From contig CAKQQT010000008.1 in assembly GCA_934271235.1 (NCBI GenBank), positions 1 through 64,000 of the forward strand: a DNA stretch of 64,000 nt. The letters are read 5' to 3'. Made by a program: the position numbers and the translations under genes. Shown here one piece after another: positions 16,830-25,073 of this stretch. The notes under the pieces are model-generated. The model was not told the DNA's origin. It ran no database searches and saw nothing but the letters and a program-made list of their open reading frames with translations. The first letter of the stretch is position 1. Every line of letters begins with the position of its first letter. The stretch is from an uncultured Clostridia bacterium (GTDB taxonomy: Bacteria; Bacillota; Clostridia; Peptostreptococcales; Anaerovoracaceae).

Positions 16830-17085
16830 TTTCTAATCGACCCATGAAATAGAAATGGCCCGGCGCAGCCTGAAAATCGGGAGCTGCCGGACCATATCAG
16901 CACAAAACGAAAGAACGCAATGCAGGAAGGGCTGCGATGTGCGGCGATGGCATCAGCTGCTGTCAGTCGTGCATCCGGTCCTTTTTCTTTGCATGTATAT
17001 CCCTTTGATGATTTTTTTCGTCATTTACTGCGCGCGGCCGACAAATCAGACGGCTGCGTCGTATAGAAGATAGGAGGTGGCTTGC

Positions 17086-18021
17086 ATGCCGAAGTCGTTT
17101 CAGCATACAAGCGAAGATTTCGAGGCATTTTACCGACGGCATGTGCAGGCGATCTATCGCGTCTGTTACGCGTTTATGAAAAATCCACAGGACGCAGAGG
17201 ATTGCACCGAGGACGTATTCGTCCGCGCCATGACGGCTGAGGTCACCTTTGAAAACGAGCGGCACGAACGTGTCTGGCTCACGACCACGGCAATGAACCT
17301 CTGCAAGGACAAGCTCAAAAGCTGGTGGAAGCAAAAGGTCGTACCGACCGCCGTCACGCCGATCCGCAGCGCGGCTCGCCGCAAATGGCGCCGCTATCTG
17401 AGCCTCGCTGCCTGCCTGGTACTCATCGTAACTGCAGGTCTGACCCTGCCGCAAGTACTCCCGAATGGCGCGGACCATGTTCCAGGCGGCAGTTCGGATA
17501 TCCAGAACCCGGAAGGAAATGACCCGCCGACCCTTGCCGGCTCTCCGTTTATCGAGGTAGACGGCCCGGAAGATTTTGCGGAACTGCAGCTCTCGATCGC
17601 GGCACCGAAAGGTACATCGGAGGTTTCCTACTGCATCGCTTATGAAACCACGGCGCGTGTTGACTTTACGCTGGACGGTCATGCCTACACCTACCTCGCC
17701 GCGCGGACCGATACCGACATCTCCGGCATCGACGGTGCCGTGCAGGAGATCCTGAACCTCACCCTGCCGAACGCAGACGTCAAGGAGACCGGTGTGATCC
17801 TGGAATGGCTCTGCATTGTCGAGGATGACACGCCATCCGGCACTGACACAGGCGCTGCCGGTGACTCTGACCCGGCTGCCTCTGCCGATGCAGACGCTCC
17901 CGGCATCTGGCGTGCTTCCTGGCAGACTGCCGGCGTGACCTATTGCGTACTGAACGAGGACGGCGCTGCTGAAGATGCCGTCTGTGCGCTGGTGCAGACA
18001 CTCGCGGCACAAACAGCTTGA
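17086..18021 (+). CDS. sigma-70 region 2 fused to a membrane sensor domain
   Basis: A 311-residue chimera. Residues 1-84 are ECF sigma region 2 (FEAFYRRHVQAIYRVCYAFM, DAEDCTEDVFVRAM, ERVWLTTTAMNLCKDKLKSW). Region 4, needed to bind -35 DNA, is absent. Instead the frame runs through AARRKWRRY into one transmembrane helix (about 100-120) and an extracytoplasmic domain of about 190 residues with a Ser/Asp/Ala-rich linker, the plan of an anti-sigma-type sensor. Normally these are two adjacent genes, so an in-frame deletion probably created it. AGGAGG fits the ATG at 17086 rather than the GTG at 17077. Function is doubtful. Confidence 0.75.
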   Translation: MPKSFQHTSEDFEAFYRRHVQAIYRVCYAFMKNPQDAEDCTEDVFVRAMTAEVTFENERHERVWLTTTAMNLCKDKLKSWWKQKVVPTAVTPIRSAARRKWRRYLSLAACLVLIVTAGLTLPQVLPNGADHVPGGSSDIQNPEGNDPPTLAGSPFIEVDGPEDFAELQLSIAAPKGTSEVSYCIAYETTARVDFTLDGHAYTYLAARTDTDISGIDGAVQEILNLTLPNADVKETGVILEWLCIVEDDTPSGTDTGAAGDSDPAASADADAPGIWRASWQTAGVTYCVLNEDGAAEDAVCALVQTLAAQTA

Positions 18022-18071
18022 CGCAGGCGATCAGCTCATATGATCTTGCAGCATACTTTTTCAAAAGGATC

Positions 18072-18119
18072 GCGGCATCTCATACAGCATCTTCTATGCT
18101 GCATGAGATGCCGCTTTTT
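18072..18119 (+). terminator. strong Rho-independent terminator
   Basis: A 19-base stem from GCGGCATCTCATACAGCAT to its complement, with a five-base loop and TTTTT, 50 bases past the sigma/sensor fusion gene. The rest of 18022-18317 holds only the leader of the next gene. Confidence 0.93.
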
Positions 18120-18317
18120 CGTTGCGCGTTCTGTATCAAAAAAAATTTCGAGTTTTTTTCATTTTCTCCCGACATTTCGCGCATCTGCCTCGTCTGAATC
18201 TATGGAACGGCGCGGACAGGTCAGCGATCCCGAGAGGCTGTGCGTACGACGGCCGCCTGCCCGCCCTCGATTTCCGGATAAAAAAGATAAATTGAAAGAA
18301 GATAAGGAGAATACAAA

Positions 18318-19136
18318 ATGAAAAAGAAATTACTGCTTTCCATGCTGAGTTTATCCCTCTTTACGACCACCGCTTTCGGCGCATCCTGCTTTGCTTACGC
18401 AGACACTGCTGCCTCATCGGCAGCTGCACCTGTGCAGCTCCAAGCATCACAAAGCATGCAGGATACAGATGGTGTATTTGAGATCGCCGCGCTCACTGCC
18501 AAGAGCACGACTGCCAAGGCGACAAGCAAGACTGCAGCTGCCAAGACTGCCGCCAAAACGAGTTCCGCGGCCAAAAACACGACCGCGAAAGCAGCCAGCA
18601 CCAAAAAGAACCCGACCGCAAAGCAGGTGCTCAAATCCCTCAAAAAAAGCCTCGGCAAGAGTTATACGAGCGACCAGAAGGAAACCAAGGAACGCTTGGA
18701 ATCCTACTGGGGTCTGAACATGAAAAAGGTCGTCAGCTGGGCCGCGGAGACCAATTCCAACTCCAGCATGCAATCCGACTGCACCATCGTATTGAAAGTC
18801 AAAAAAGGTTATGCTAAGAAAGCCGCGGCCAAACTGCAAAGCGGTTATGAGCAGATCCTCAGCTATAACCGGATGTACGACATGGCTACCCAGCGCGTGC
18901 TGCAGGCCCGTCTGTATGTGAACGGCAACTATGTGGCGTTGATCATCGAAGGCCAGCAGCCGGACTACAATGACAGTGCCGAAGCGCAGGCAAAATTCGC
19001 GGCGAAAGAAGGCAAGAAGATCGATAAAGCCTGGAAAAAAGTTTTCGGCAGCGCAAAGAACAAGATCAAGATCCCGAAAGACGACGGAAGCCAGAAGGGT
19101 TTTGATATGAGCGAACTGGAAGCCTCCGCACAATAA
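18318..19136 (+). CDS. secreted DUF4358-like protein
   Basis: A 272-residue exported protein. A signal peptide (KKKLLLSMLSLSLFTTTAFG, cleavage near AYA-DT) is followed by an Ala/Lys/Thr-rich repetitive linker (about 60-105) and a folded C-terminal domain of about 160 residues that resembles DUF4358 (conserved MYD...AR and a final basic patch). Genes of this type neighbour MBOAT and DHHW genes in Clostridia, as here, where the MBOAT gene starts 24 bases later. A role in envelope polymer acylation is inferred from that company. Confidence 0.7.
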   Translation: MKKKLLLSMLSLSLFTTTAFGASCFAYADTAASSAAAPVQLQASQSMQDTDGVFEIAALTAKSTTAKATSKTAAAKTAAKTSSAAKNTTAKAASTKKNPTAKQVLKSLKKSLGKSYTSDQKETKERLESYWGLNMKKVVSWAAETNSNSSMQSDCTIVLKVKKGYAKKAAAKLQSGYEQILSYNRMYDMATQRVLQARLYVNGNYVALIIEGQQPDYNDSAEAQAKFAAKEGKKIDKAWKKVFGSAKNKIKIPKDDGSQKGFDMSELEASAQ

Positions 19137-19159
19137 CCATCAAAAGGGGTTCTTTCGAT

Positions 19160-20656
19160 ATGATATTTTCCAGTTTGACATTTTTACAAGGTTTCCTGCC
19201 GCTGTGCCTGCTGCTCTATTTTCTTGTGCCGCGACAGGGAAAAAATCTCGTCCTGCTGTTGGCGAGCCTGCTGTTTTATGCCTGGGGCGAACCGGTCTAC
19301 GTCGTGCTGATGATCTTTTCTACCCTGCTCGACTACGGCTGCGGCCGCGCTGTCGAGCACTTCCGCGCGCAAGAGGCGGCAGCGCGGAGCAAGGCGCGCA
19401 TCCCGCTGCTGATCTCGCCCTGCGGCAATCTCGGCCTGCTCTGTGTGTTCAAATACAGCGATCTGCTGATTGCCACGCTGAACAGCCTGCTCGGTGCAGA
19501 TCTTCCACAGCCGAACCTGCCGCTGCCGATCGGCATTTCGTTCTACACGTTCCAGACGATGAGCTACACGATCGACGTCTACCGCGGCGAAGTCAAAGCA
19601 CAAAAAAATCTTCTGGACTTCGCCGCCTACGTCACGCTCTTCCCGCAGCTGATCGCCGGCCCCATCGTCCGCTACCGGACCGTTGCCGAAGAACTGGAAC
19701 ACCGCGATCACACGCCGGACCTGTTCGCGGAAGGCACCCGCCGCTTCGTATGCGGTCTCGCCAAAAAGATCCTGCTCGCCAACAACATCGGTCTCCTCTG
19801 GGAAGCCGCCTCCGCGCAGGCCGTGCCGACCATGCTCACCGCTTGGCTGGGCGCGGTCGCCTATGGGTTCCAGATCTACTTTGACTTTTCCGGTTATTCC
19901 GACATGGCGATCGGCCTCGGCCGCATGCTGGGTTTCCGCTTCCCGGAAAACTTCAACTACCCGTTTATCGCGGACAGCATTACGGATTTTTGGCGGCGCT
20001 GGCATATCTCGATGAGCAGCTGGTTCCGCGATTATGTCTACATCCCGCTCGGCGGCAGTTACTGCGGTCTTGCCAAACAGCTGCGCAACATCGCGGTCGT
20101 ATGGCTGCTCACCGGCTTCTGGCACGGCGCCAGCTGGAATTTCGTGCTCTGGGGCGTCTATTTCGGCATTCTGCTGATCCTGGAAAAGCTGTTTCTGCTG
20201 CGCCTGACCGCAAAGCTGCCGCAGACTCTGCGCCACCTGTACGCCCTGCTTCTGATCAGCTTCAGCTGGCCGATCTTCGGCTTTGAAAACATCGGACAAG
20301 GAGCCGTATGGATCCGCGCTATGCTCGGCGGCAGCACAGTCTGTGACCAAAGCGCGCTCTACTTGTCGGTCAGCTATCTGCCGATGCTGCTGCTCTGCGC
20401 TTTGGCCGCCACGCCGCTCGGACACCGTCTGTATCAACGCCTCTGCGGCCCGGCTTCGACCACGGCTGCAGCATCCGCAATGCCGCGGGCTGCACAAAGG
20501 CATACCGCGGCGCCTTCCTTGCCGTGCGGCCCGCGGCTTGGCAGCGTCCGCCTGCAGACCCTACTCGAGTGCAGCGGCATGCTGTGTCTGGTGCTGCTCA
20601 GCATGGCCTATCTGGTCAGCGGCTCTTACAACCCGTTCCTCTACTTCCGCTTTTAG
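19160..20656 (+). CDS. MBOAT-family O-acyltransferase (DltB/AlgI-like)
   Basis: A 498-residue polytopic membrane protein of the membrane-bound O-acyltransferase family. It has about ten membrane helices, the FQTMSYTIDVYRGE and FPQLIAGPIVRY boxes, FWRRWHISMSSWFRDYVYIPLGG, and the catalytic His322 in GFWHGASWNFVLWG. Members pass acyl groups across the membrane to extracellular polysaccharide or teichoic acid. A variable Ala/Arg-rich stretch near 430-460 is unusual. It is followed within 53 bases by a DHHW protein, the expected periplasm-side partner in alginate-acetylation-like systems. Confidence 0.93.
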   Translation: MIFSSLTFLQGFLPLCLLLYFLVPRQGKNLVLLLASLLFYAWGEPVYVVLMIFSTLLDYGCGRAVEHFRAQEAAARSKARIPLLISPCGNLGLLCVFKYSDLLIATLNSLLGADLPQPNLPLPIGISFYTFQTMSYTIDVYRGEVKAQKNLLDFAAYVTLFPQLIAGPIVRYRTVAEELEHRDHTPDLFAEGTRRFVCGLAKKILLANNIGLLWEAASAQAVPTMLTAWLGAVAYGFQIYFDFSGYSDMAIGLGRMLGFRFPENFNYPFIADSITDFWRRWHISMSSWFRDYVYIPLGGSYCGLAKQLRNIAVVWLLTGFWHGASWNFVLWGVYFGILLILEKLFLLRLTAKLPQTLRHLYALLLISFSWPIFGFENIGQGAVWIRAMLGGSTVCDQSALYLSVSYLPMLLLCALAATPLGHRLYQRLCGPASTTAAASAMPRAAQRHTAAPSLPCGPRLGSVRLQTLLECSGMLCLVLLSMAYLVSGSYNPFLYFRF

Positions 20657-20708
20657 AATCTGCCGCGGATAGGGAATGCGTAATTTGAGTTAAGGGGAGA
20701 AAATTAAA

Positions 20709-21848
20709 ATGAATCATACAAAAAATACCAAATCTCGCGTCATCACCATTTTTGCCTGCCTGCTGTTGGCGGTTTCCGCGCTGATGGGTCCGCTGACGCC
20801 GGACCACTACTATTCCGAGCGCGAAAAACGGAACCTCACGCAGCTGCCGATCCCCGACATGGAGGACATTTTGTCAGGCGATTTTGCCGACAACCTGGAA
20901 GATTACCTGACCGATCAGGTCCCGCTGCGCGACCGTTGGATCGCGGTCAAGACTTATGCGGAGCTGGCCGTCGGCAAGCGGGAATCCGGCGGCGTCTATA
21001 TCGGCAAAGACCATTATCTCATGGACAAGTTCAGCAGCTATGACGCAAAGCAGCTCCGCATCAACGCGGCCGCCCTTGCAGACCTCCGGGCGGCCGCCGC
21101 CAAGGACCACATCCGGATGCAGACCATGCTGGTCCCGGTCGCGGCGCAGATGCTCACAGACAAACTGCCGCCGTTCGCCTCTGCCGCAGACTATGAAGCG
21201 ATCCTCGCTGTGCTGCAAGAGCAAGGCGTCAGCGCCATCGACCTTGTCAAAGCGCTGTCCGCGCACACAAATGAAGATATTTATTACCGCACCGACCACC
21301 ACTGGACGAGCCTTGGCGCCTACTACGCCTACGCCGCGTGGATGCAGGCCATCGACCGTCAGGATGAAATCATCCCGCAGGCAGACTGGACAAAAGAAAC
21401 ACTCTGCGAGGATTTCCGCGGCACGACCTGGAACAAAGTTCCGCTGCGCGGCGTTCCGGCAGACAGCATCACCGCCTGGTATCTGCACGCGGACCGCAAG
21501 GTCAGCTATAATGACGGTCAGATGCAGGACAGCAGCCTCTATACACGCAAATATCTCAGCGGCAGCGACCAGTATGCGGTCTTTCTCAACTCCAATCAGG
21601 CGGAAACCGTCATTCAGGGCAGCGGCGCGGCAGGCAGCGGCAAACTCCTGCTGATCAAAGATTCCTACGGCAACACCTTCGCGCAGTTTCCGAGCGAACA
21701 GTTCGAGGAGGTACGCGTATTGGATCTGCGTTTCTGGCGCGGCGATCTCATGGATTACGCAAAACAAAACGGCATCACCGACCTTCTGGTCCTCTACGGA
21801 ACGCAGAACTTTGTCAGTGACACCGTCTTATCTCTTTTCTGTTCGTAA
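20709..21848 (+). CDS. DHHW-family (AlgJ/AlgX-like) envelope protein
   Basis: A 379-residue protein with an N-terminal membrane helix (about 11-28) and an extracytoplasmic SGNH-like domain. The family signature YRTDHHWTSLGAYYAY (Asp196-Trp199) and a later KDSYGNTF box are present; in AlgJ/AlgX relatives such residues carry out acetyl transfer to the polymer. It follows the MBOAT gene on the same strand, so the pair, with the DUF4358 protein, should form one envelope acylation system. GGGGAG precedes the ATG. Confidence 0.92.
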   Translation: MNHTKNTKSRVITIFACLLLAVSALMGPLTPDHYYSEREKRNLTQLPIPDMEDILSGDFADNLEDYLTDQVPLRDRWIAVKTYAELAVGKRESGGVYIGKDHYLMDKFSSYDAKQLRINAAALADLRAAAAKDHIRMQTMLVPVAAQMLTDKLPPFASAADYEAILAVLQEQGVSAIDLVKALSAHTNEDIYYRTDHHWTSLGAYYAYAAWMQAIDRQDEIIPQADWTKETLCEDFRGTTWNKVPLRGVPADSITAWYLHADRKVSYNDGQMQDSSLYTRKYLSGSDQYAVFLNSNQAETVIQGSGAAGSGKLLLIKDSYGNTFAQFPSEQFEEVRVLDLRFWRGDLMDYAKQNGITDLLVLYGTQNFVSDTVLSLFCS

Positions 21849-21849
21849 G

Positions 21850-23190
21850 CTATGCAGTTTTCTTGCCTGCCTTGGCGGCCACCAGCCCGATCACCGTACC
21901 GATCGCGCCCGGCACGATCCAGCCCAGGCCCAGTGAATAGAACGGCAGCCAAGTTCCGACCCATTCCACGACGCCCTGTGCAAGTCCCGCGACCTTGAGC
22001 AGGTCAAACACTGCCGCGACCATGGTGAACCCGATCGCGCAGACAAAGACCGGACGCGCGTAGCTGAAATATTTTCCGAAGATATTGAGCAGGATCAGCA
22101 CGATCGCCAGCGGGTACAGGAAGTACAGCACCGGCGCCGAGAACGAAATGATCTTCGACAGGCCGATGTTGGACACCAGCAGCGAAAACGCCGTAAACAC
22201 GATCGCCCAGCTGCGATAACTCAGGGAATGCGGGAAAATCTCGCTGAACGTATCCGCGCAGGCCGTTACCAGACCGAGTGCCGTCTTCATGCAGCAGAAA
22301 GTTACCGTCAGCGCCAGCACGATCATGCCTGCCTTGCCGAGATAATGCTGCGCGATGATGGCAAACGCATTGCCGCCGTTAAAAGACGATTCGCCCAGCT
22401 GATCCGCGTACAGACCGTAGCTCTGCGCGCCGACGACCGCGATCAGCGCATAGATCACCGTCATCAGGATCATGCTGAAAACGCCGGACTTGATGGTATT
22501 CGCCGCGATCGCGCCCGGTTCTTTCACGCCCATTTCTTTGATCACATTGATGACAATGATGCCGAACGCCAGAGACGCCAACGCATCCAGTGTGTCATAG
22601 CCCTGAAGGAAGCCTGTGGAAAACGCGTTTTCCGCATAAGCGCCGCTCGTCGGCACAGAAGCCACGCTCTGGACCGGGTTGACAAGTGCCGCGACCACCA
22701 GGATCCCCAGACAGACCAGGAAGATCGGATTCAGATATTTTCCGATGGAATTCATGATATTGTTCGGACGCAGCGCGAAGAACAGCACCGCCGCGAAGAA
22801 CAGCGTGGTAAAAATCGCCTGCGGCACCGTATGACTGCCGCTGACAAGCGGCGCAATCCCCATGGTGAACGAGGTTGCCGCGCATCTTGGAATCGCGAAG
22901 AACGGTCCGATCGTCAGATAGAGCGCGCAGGTAAAGAAATAGCTGTACCATTTGGCGACTCTGCCGGACATCTGCATCAAACCGCTGCTGCGGGAGACGC
23001 CGAGCGCCACAATACCCAAAAGCGGCATGCCGACCGCTGTGATGAGCATGCCGAGCAGCGCAGGCACCAGACTTTCACCGGCTTTCGCGCCTAAGATGAT
23101 CGGGAAAATCAAGTTGCCCGCACCGAAGAACATGCCGAACAGCATGGACGCGAGCAGCGTGTATTGTTTTCCTGTAAGTTTCTGATTCAT
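21850..23190 (-). CDS. brnQ: branched-chain amino acid carrier BrnQ
   Basis: A 446-residue, twelve-helix LIVCS-family transporter that imports Leu, Ile and Val with a cation. The N-terminus LFGMFFGAGNLIFPIILG is diagnostic, as are TGFLQGYDTLDALASLAFG and GLGWIVPG near the end. The ATG at 23190 has GAGGAAACAAC upstream; the longer frame to 23373 crosses the promoter. It converges on the DHHW gene with only a one-base gap. Confidence 0.93.
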   Translation of the reverse strand: MNQKLTGKQYTLLASMLFGMFFGAGNLIFPIILGAKAGESLVPALLGMLITAVGMPLLGIVALGVSRSSGLMQMSGRVAKWYSYFFTCALYLTIGPFFAIPRCAATSFTMGIAPLVSGSHTVPQAIFTTLFFAAVLFFALRPNNIMNSIGKYLNPIFLVCLGILVVAALVNPVQSVASVPTSGAYAENAFSTGFLQGYDTLDALASLAFGIIVINVIKEMGVKEPGAIAANTIKSGVFSMILMTVIYALIAVVGAQSYGLYADQLGESSFNGGNAFAIIAQHYLGKAGMIVLALTVTFCCMKTALGLVTACADTFSEIFPHSLSYRSWAIVFTAFSLLVSNIGLSKIISFSAPVLYFLYPLAIVLILLNIFGKYFSYARPVFVCAIGFTMVAAVFDLLKVAGLAQGVVEWVGTWLPFYSLGLGWIVPGAIGTVIGLVAAKAGKKTA

Positions 23191-23264
23191 GTTGTTTCCT
23201 CTTTCGTTTTTTCTGTCATGCCGCAGGATCCCTGCACATTGATCGTAGAATTTTATAGAATTTA

Positions 23265-23293
23265 ATTTTACCATAAAACTGCAGAATCGTAAA
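23265..23293 (-). promoter_or_regulatory. promoter of brnQ
   Basis: TTTACG and TAAAAT with a 17-base spacer and an upstream TGG, giving a leader of about 70 bases. I see no T-box in that leader. Confidence 0.55.
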
Positions 23294-23339
23294 GACATTC
23301 CGGAATATTCGGAAAATTTCAGGGCATTTGCAGATACCG

Positions 23340-23700
23340 GATGCGTGAAACGCCCGGGACGTGCGAGACGCATGAGACAGGCTTGTGGAACGCGCGCGTG
23401 TACCGATTGTGCGAAACGCCCGGGACGCCTCAGTCGGTCAGCCCGTTGGAAAAAAACAAAACATCATGCCAAAAACGCAAGAACGGCCCCAAAACCCATG
23501 TCGAAAGAAGTCGAATCGGGATGGCCGTTGCGTTTTTGAAAGGCTCCTTTTTATTTACGCAAGGAATTTTACATCATCTGGAAAAAACCTTGCGTTTTTG
23601 AAATTCGAAGTAAAAATTACGCAACATTCCTGATTTTTCGCATGCAAACAAGGACTTATACAGGAAAATCTTGCGTTTTTAGAGTAAGGTTTGCGAAAAA
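23340..23700. repeat. intergenic island of repeated TTGCGTTTTT motifs
   Basis: No gene fits here. TTGCGTTTTTGAAA occurs at 23528 and 23590, TTGCGTTTTT at 23671, and the inverse AAAAACGCAAG at 23471. The first and second copies form a stem (CAAAAACGC and AACGGCC against GGCCGTT and GCGTTTTTG) with a 34-base loop. GAAACGCCCGGGACG is repeated at 23346 and 23411. I cannot say what the island does. Confidence 0.55.
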
Positions 23701-23804
23701 TCTAATTCGGCGGAATGTGGAGTTTACAAAGGATCCACCGCGCGGCGCTTTCTCCGTGTTCGGAGTCCTTTCAATTCCGGGCTGACGCAAGCATGCAGCA
23801 GCAC

Positions 23805-24392
23805 TCACCGCTCATATACCGCGTCTTCCGTGAAAACTTTCTGCATCGGTCGGTCCCACGGCGCGGACGGGATCCGCTCCGCTTTCTGCGCTTCAAAGGC
23901 CACCGCGATGATCTTTGCCTTGCTGCATCCGGTCAGATAGCGGTCGTAATATCCGCCGCCCATGCCGATCCGGCTGCAGGCTTCGTCAAAAGCCGTGCAC
24001 GGGCAGATGACCAGATCGATCTTTTCCGGCGGCATCTCGCCGGATCTTTCGCGCACCGGCTCTGTGATGCCGTAATGTCCGCGCATCCAAGCGTCTGCGC
24101 CCTGCGGTTCCAGTGCGATCATTTCGGTCCGGCTTACGCACAGCGGATAAGCAAGGTGTTTTTCCTTGGATGCTTCTGCCGTTTCCAAAGCATCCAGCCG
24201 TACCTCGCCGCCGATCGCCTTGTAGAGCAGGATCACCTCAGCCGCGCGGAATTCTTCCGACGCCAGGATCTTCCGCACGATCGCCGCGGACTTCTCACTC
24301 CGCTCTTCCGCAGACAGAGCCTCTCTTCCGGCGATGCCGGCCTTTCGCAGTGTTTTCACGACCTGAGGGTCTGATCCAAAAGTCTTTTCCAT
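23805..24392 (-). CDS. 5-formyltetrahydrofolate cyclo-ligase
   Basis: A 195-residue MTHFS enzyme that converts 5-formyl-THF to 5,10-methenyl-THF with ATP, returning a stored folate to the one-carbon pool. The C-terminal signature DLVICPCTAFDE with RIGMGGGYYDRYL is clear, and the N-terminal RKAGIAGREALS matches the basic ATP-site region. It is the third gene of an operon with folD and a formate/nitrite-type channel, 50 bases behind the channel gene. Confidence 0.93.
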   Translation of the reverse strand: MEKTFGSDPQVVKTLRKAGIAGREALSAEERSEKSAAIVRKILASEEFRAAEVILLYKAIGGEVRLDALETAEASKEKHLAYPLCVSRTEMIALEPQGADAWMRGHYGITEPVRERSGEMPPEKIDLVICPCTAFDEACSRIGMGGGYYDRYLTGCSKAKIIAVAFEAQKAERIPSAPWDRPMQKVFTEDAVYER

Positions 24393-24442
24393 TCTTTCCT
24401 CGCTTTCCGCACAACCTGCCCTTCACGCAAGCCGCTCTCCAT

Positions 24443-25066
24443 TTAGTTACGCGAAACGAAGCGGTGCAGCAGCGGCAGAAGCAAGCCGCCGACCGAATTT
24501 CCAGCGGTCATGACGAGCACATAGAGCAGCGTCTTCGCGCTCCACGCGCCGGCGGCGGAAAAATAATACATGTTCGCCACGCAGTGCTCAAAGCCGCAGA
24601 GGATGAATACCACCACGCCGAAGAACAGCGCCAGGTACTTGCCCAGTTCATGCGGATTCTGGCGGAAGCCGTCTACAGCGATAAAGATCAGGATGTTGCA
24701 GAAGATCGCGAGGATGAAAATGCTCAGAAGATCATCCGAAAGCTTTGTCTCACACAATCCCGCGGCTTTCTCCCGCAGGATCGGCGCGATCCGGGTCTGC
24801 AGCAGGATCTGCGCAGTCAGAAACGTTCCGGCCAGATTGCCGAGCCAGATGATCGGCAGATCCAGCGCATAGGCTCTGTCGTTTTCAAACAGATAACAGA
24901 CTCTGCCGGTGTAGAGTGCCAAACCTCTCGTGCAGACGCTGAACAGACCGACAGTGAACGCGAGCGCGCCGATGATCTTACTGTCGACCGAAAGAAATAC
25001 CGTTCCGCCCAGAGAGATCGCCAGGCCCGCCATCATGCCGCTGATGAATATTTTAAGCTGTTTCAT
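24443..25066 (-). CDS. formate/nitrite transporter family channel
   Basis: A 207-residue FNT-family membrane protein with about six helices. The family elements are the N-terminal GMMAGLAISLGGTVFL, the middle helix WLGNLAGTF, and the channel His in FILCGFEHCVANMYYF. It is some 50-70 residues shorter than most FNT channels, mainly in the loops and termini. It lies between folD and the 5-formyl-THF cyclo-ligase with an eight-base gap to folD, which favours formate as substrate: formate is the entry or exit carbon of this pathway. Confidence 0.88.
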   Translation of the reverse strand: MKQLKIFISGMMAGLAISLGGTVFLSVDSKIIGALAFTVGLFSVCTRGLALYTGRVCYLFENDRAYALDLPIIWLGNLAGTFLTAQILLQTRIAPILREKAAGLCETKLSDDLLSIFILAIFCNILIFIAVDGFRQNPHELGKYLALFFGVVVFILCGFEHCVANMYYFSAAGAWSAKTLLYVLVMTAGNSVGGLLLPLLHRFVSRN

Positions 25067-25073
25067 ATCGTTC

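Noticed and set aside
16858..16893. Hairpin after the aldolase gene
   Set aside because: GGCCCGGC / GCCGGACC can pair, but no T-run follows, so I did not call a terminator.
18040..18321. 93-codon plus-strand open frame
   Set aside because: It starts before and runs through a strong terminator and the leader of the DUF4358-like gene.
19184..20503. 439-codon minus-strand open frame
   Set aside because: Antisense to the MBOAT gene; composition is Ala/Arg/Glu-rich shadow sequence with no domain.
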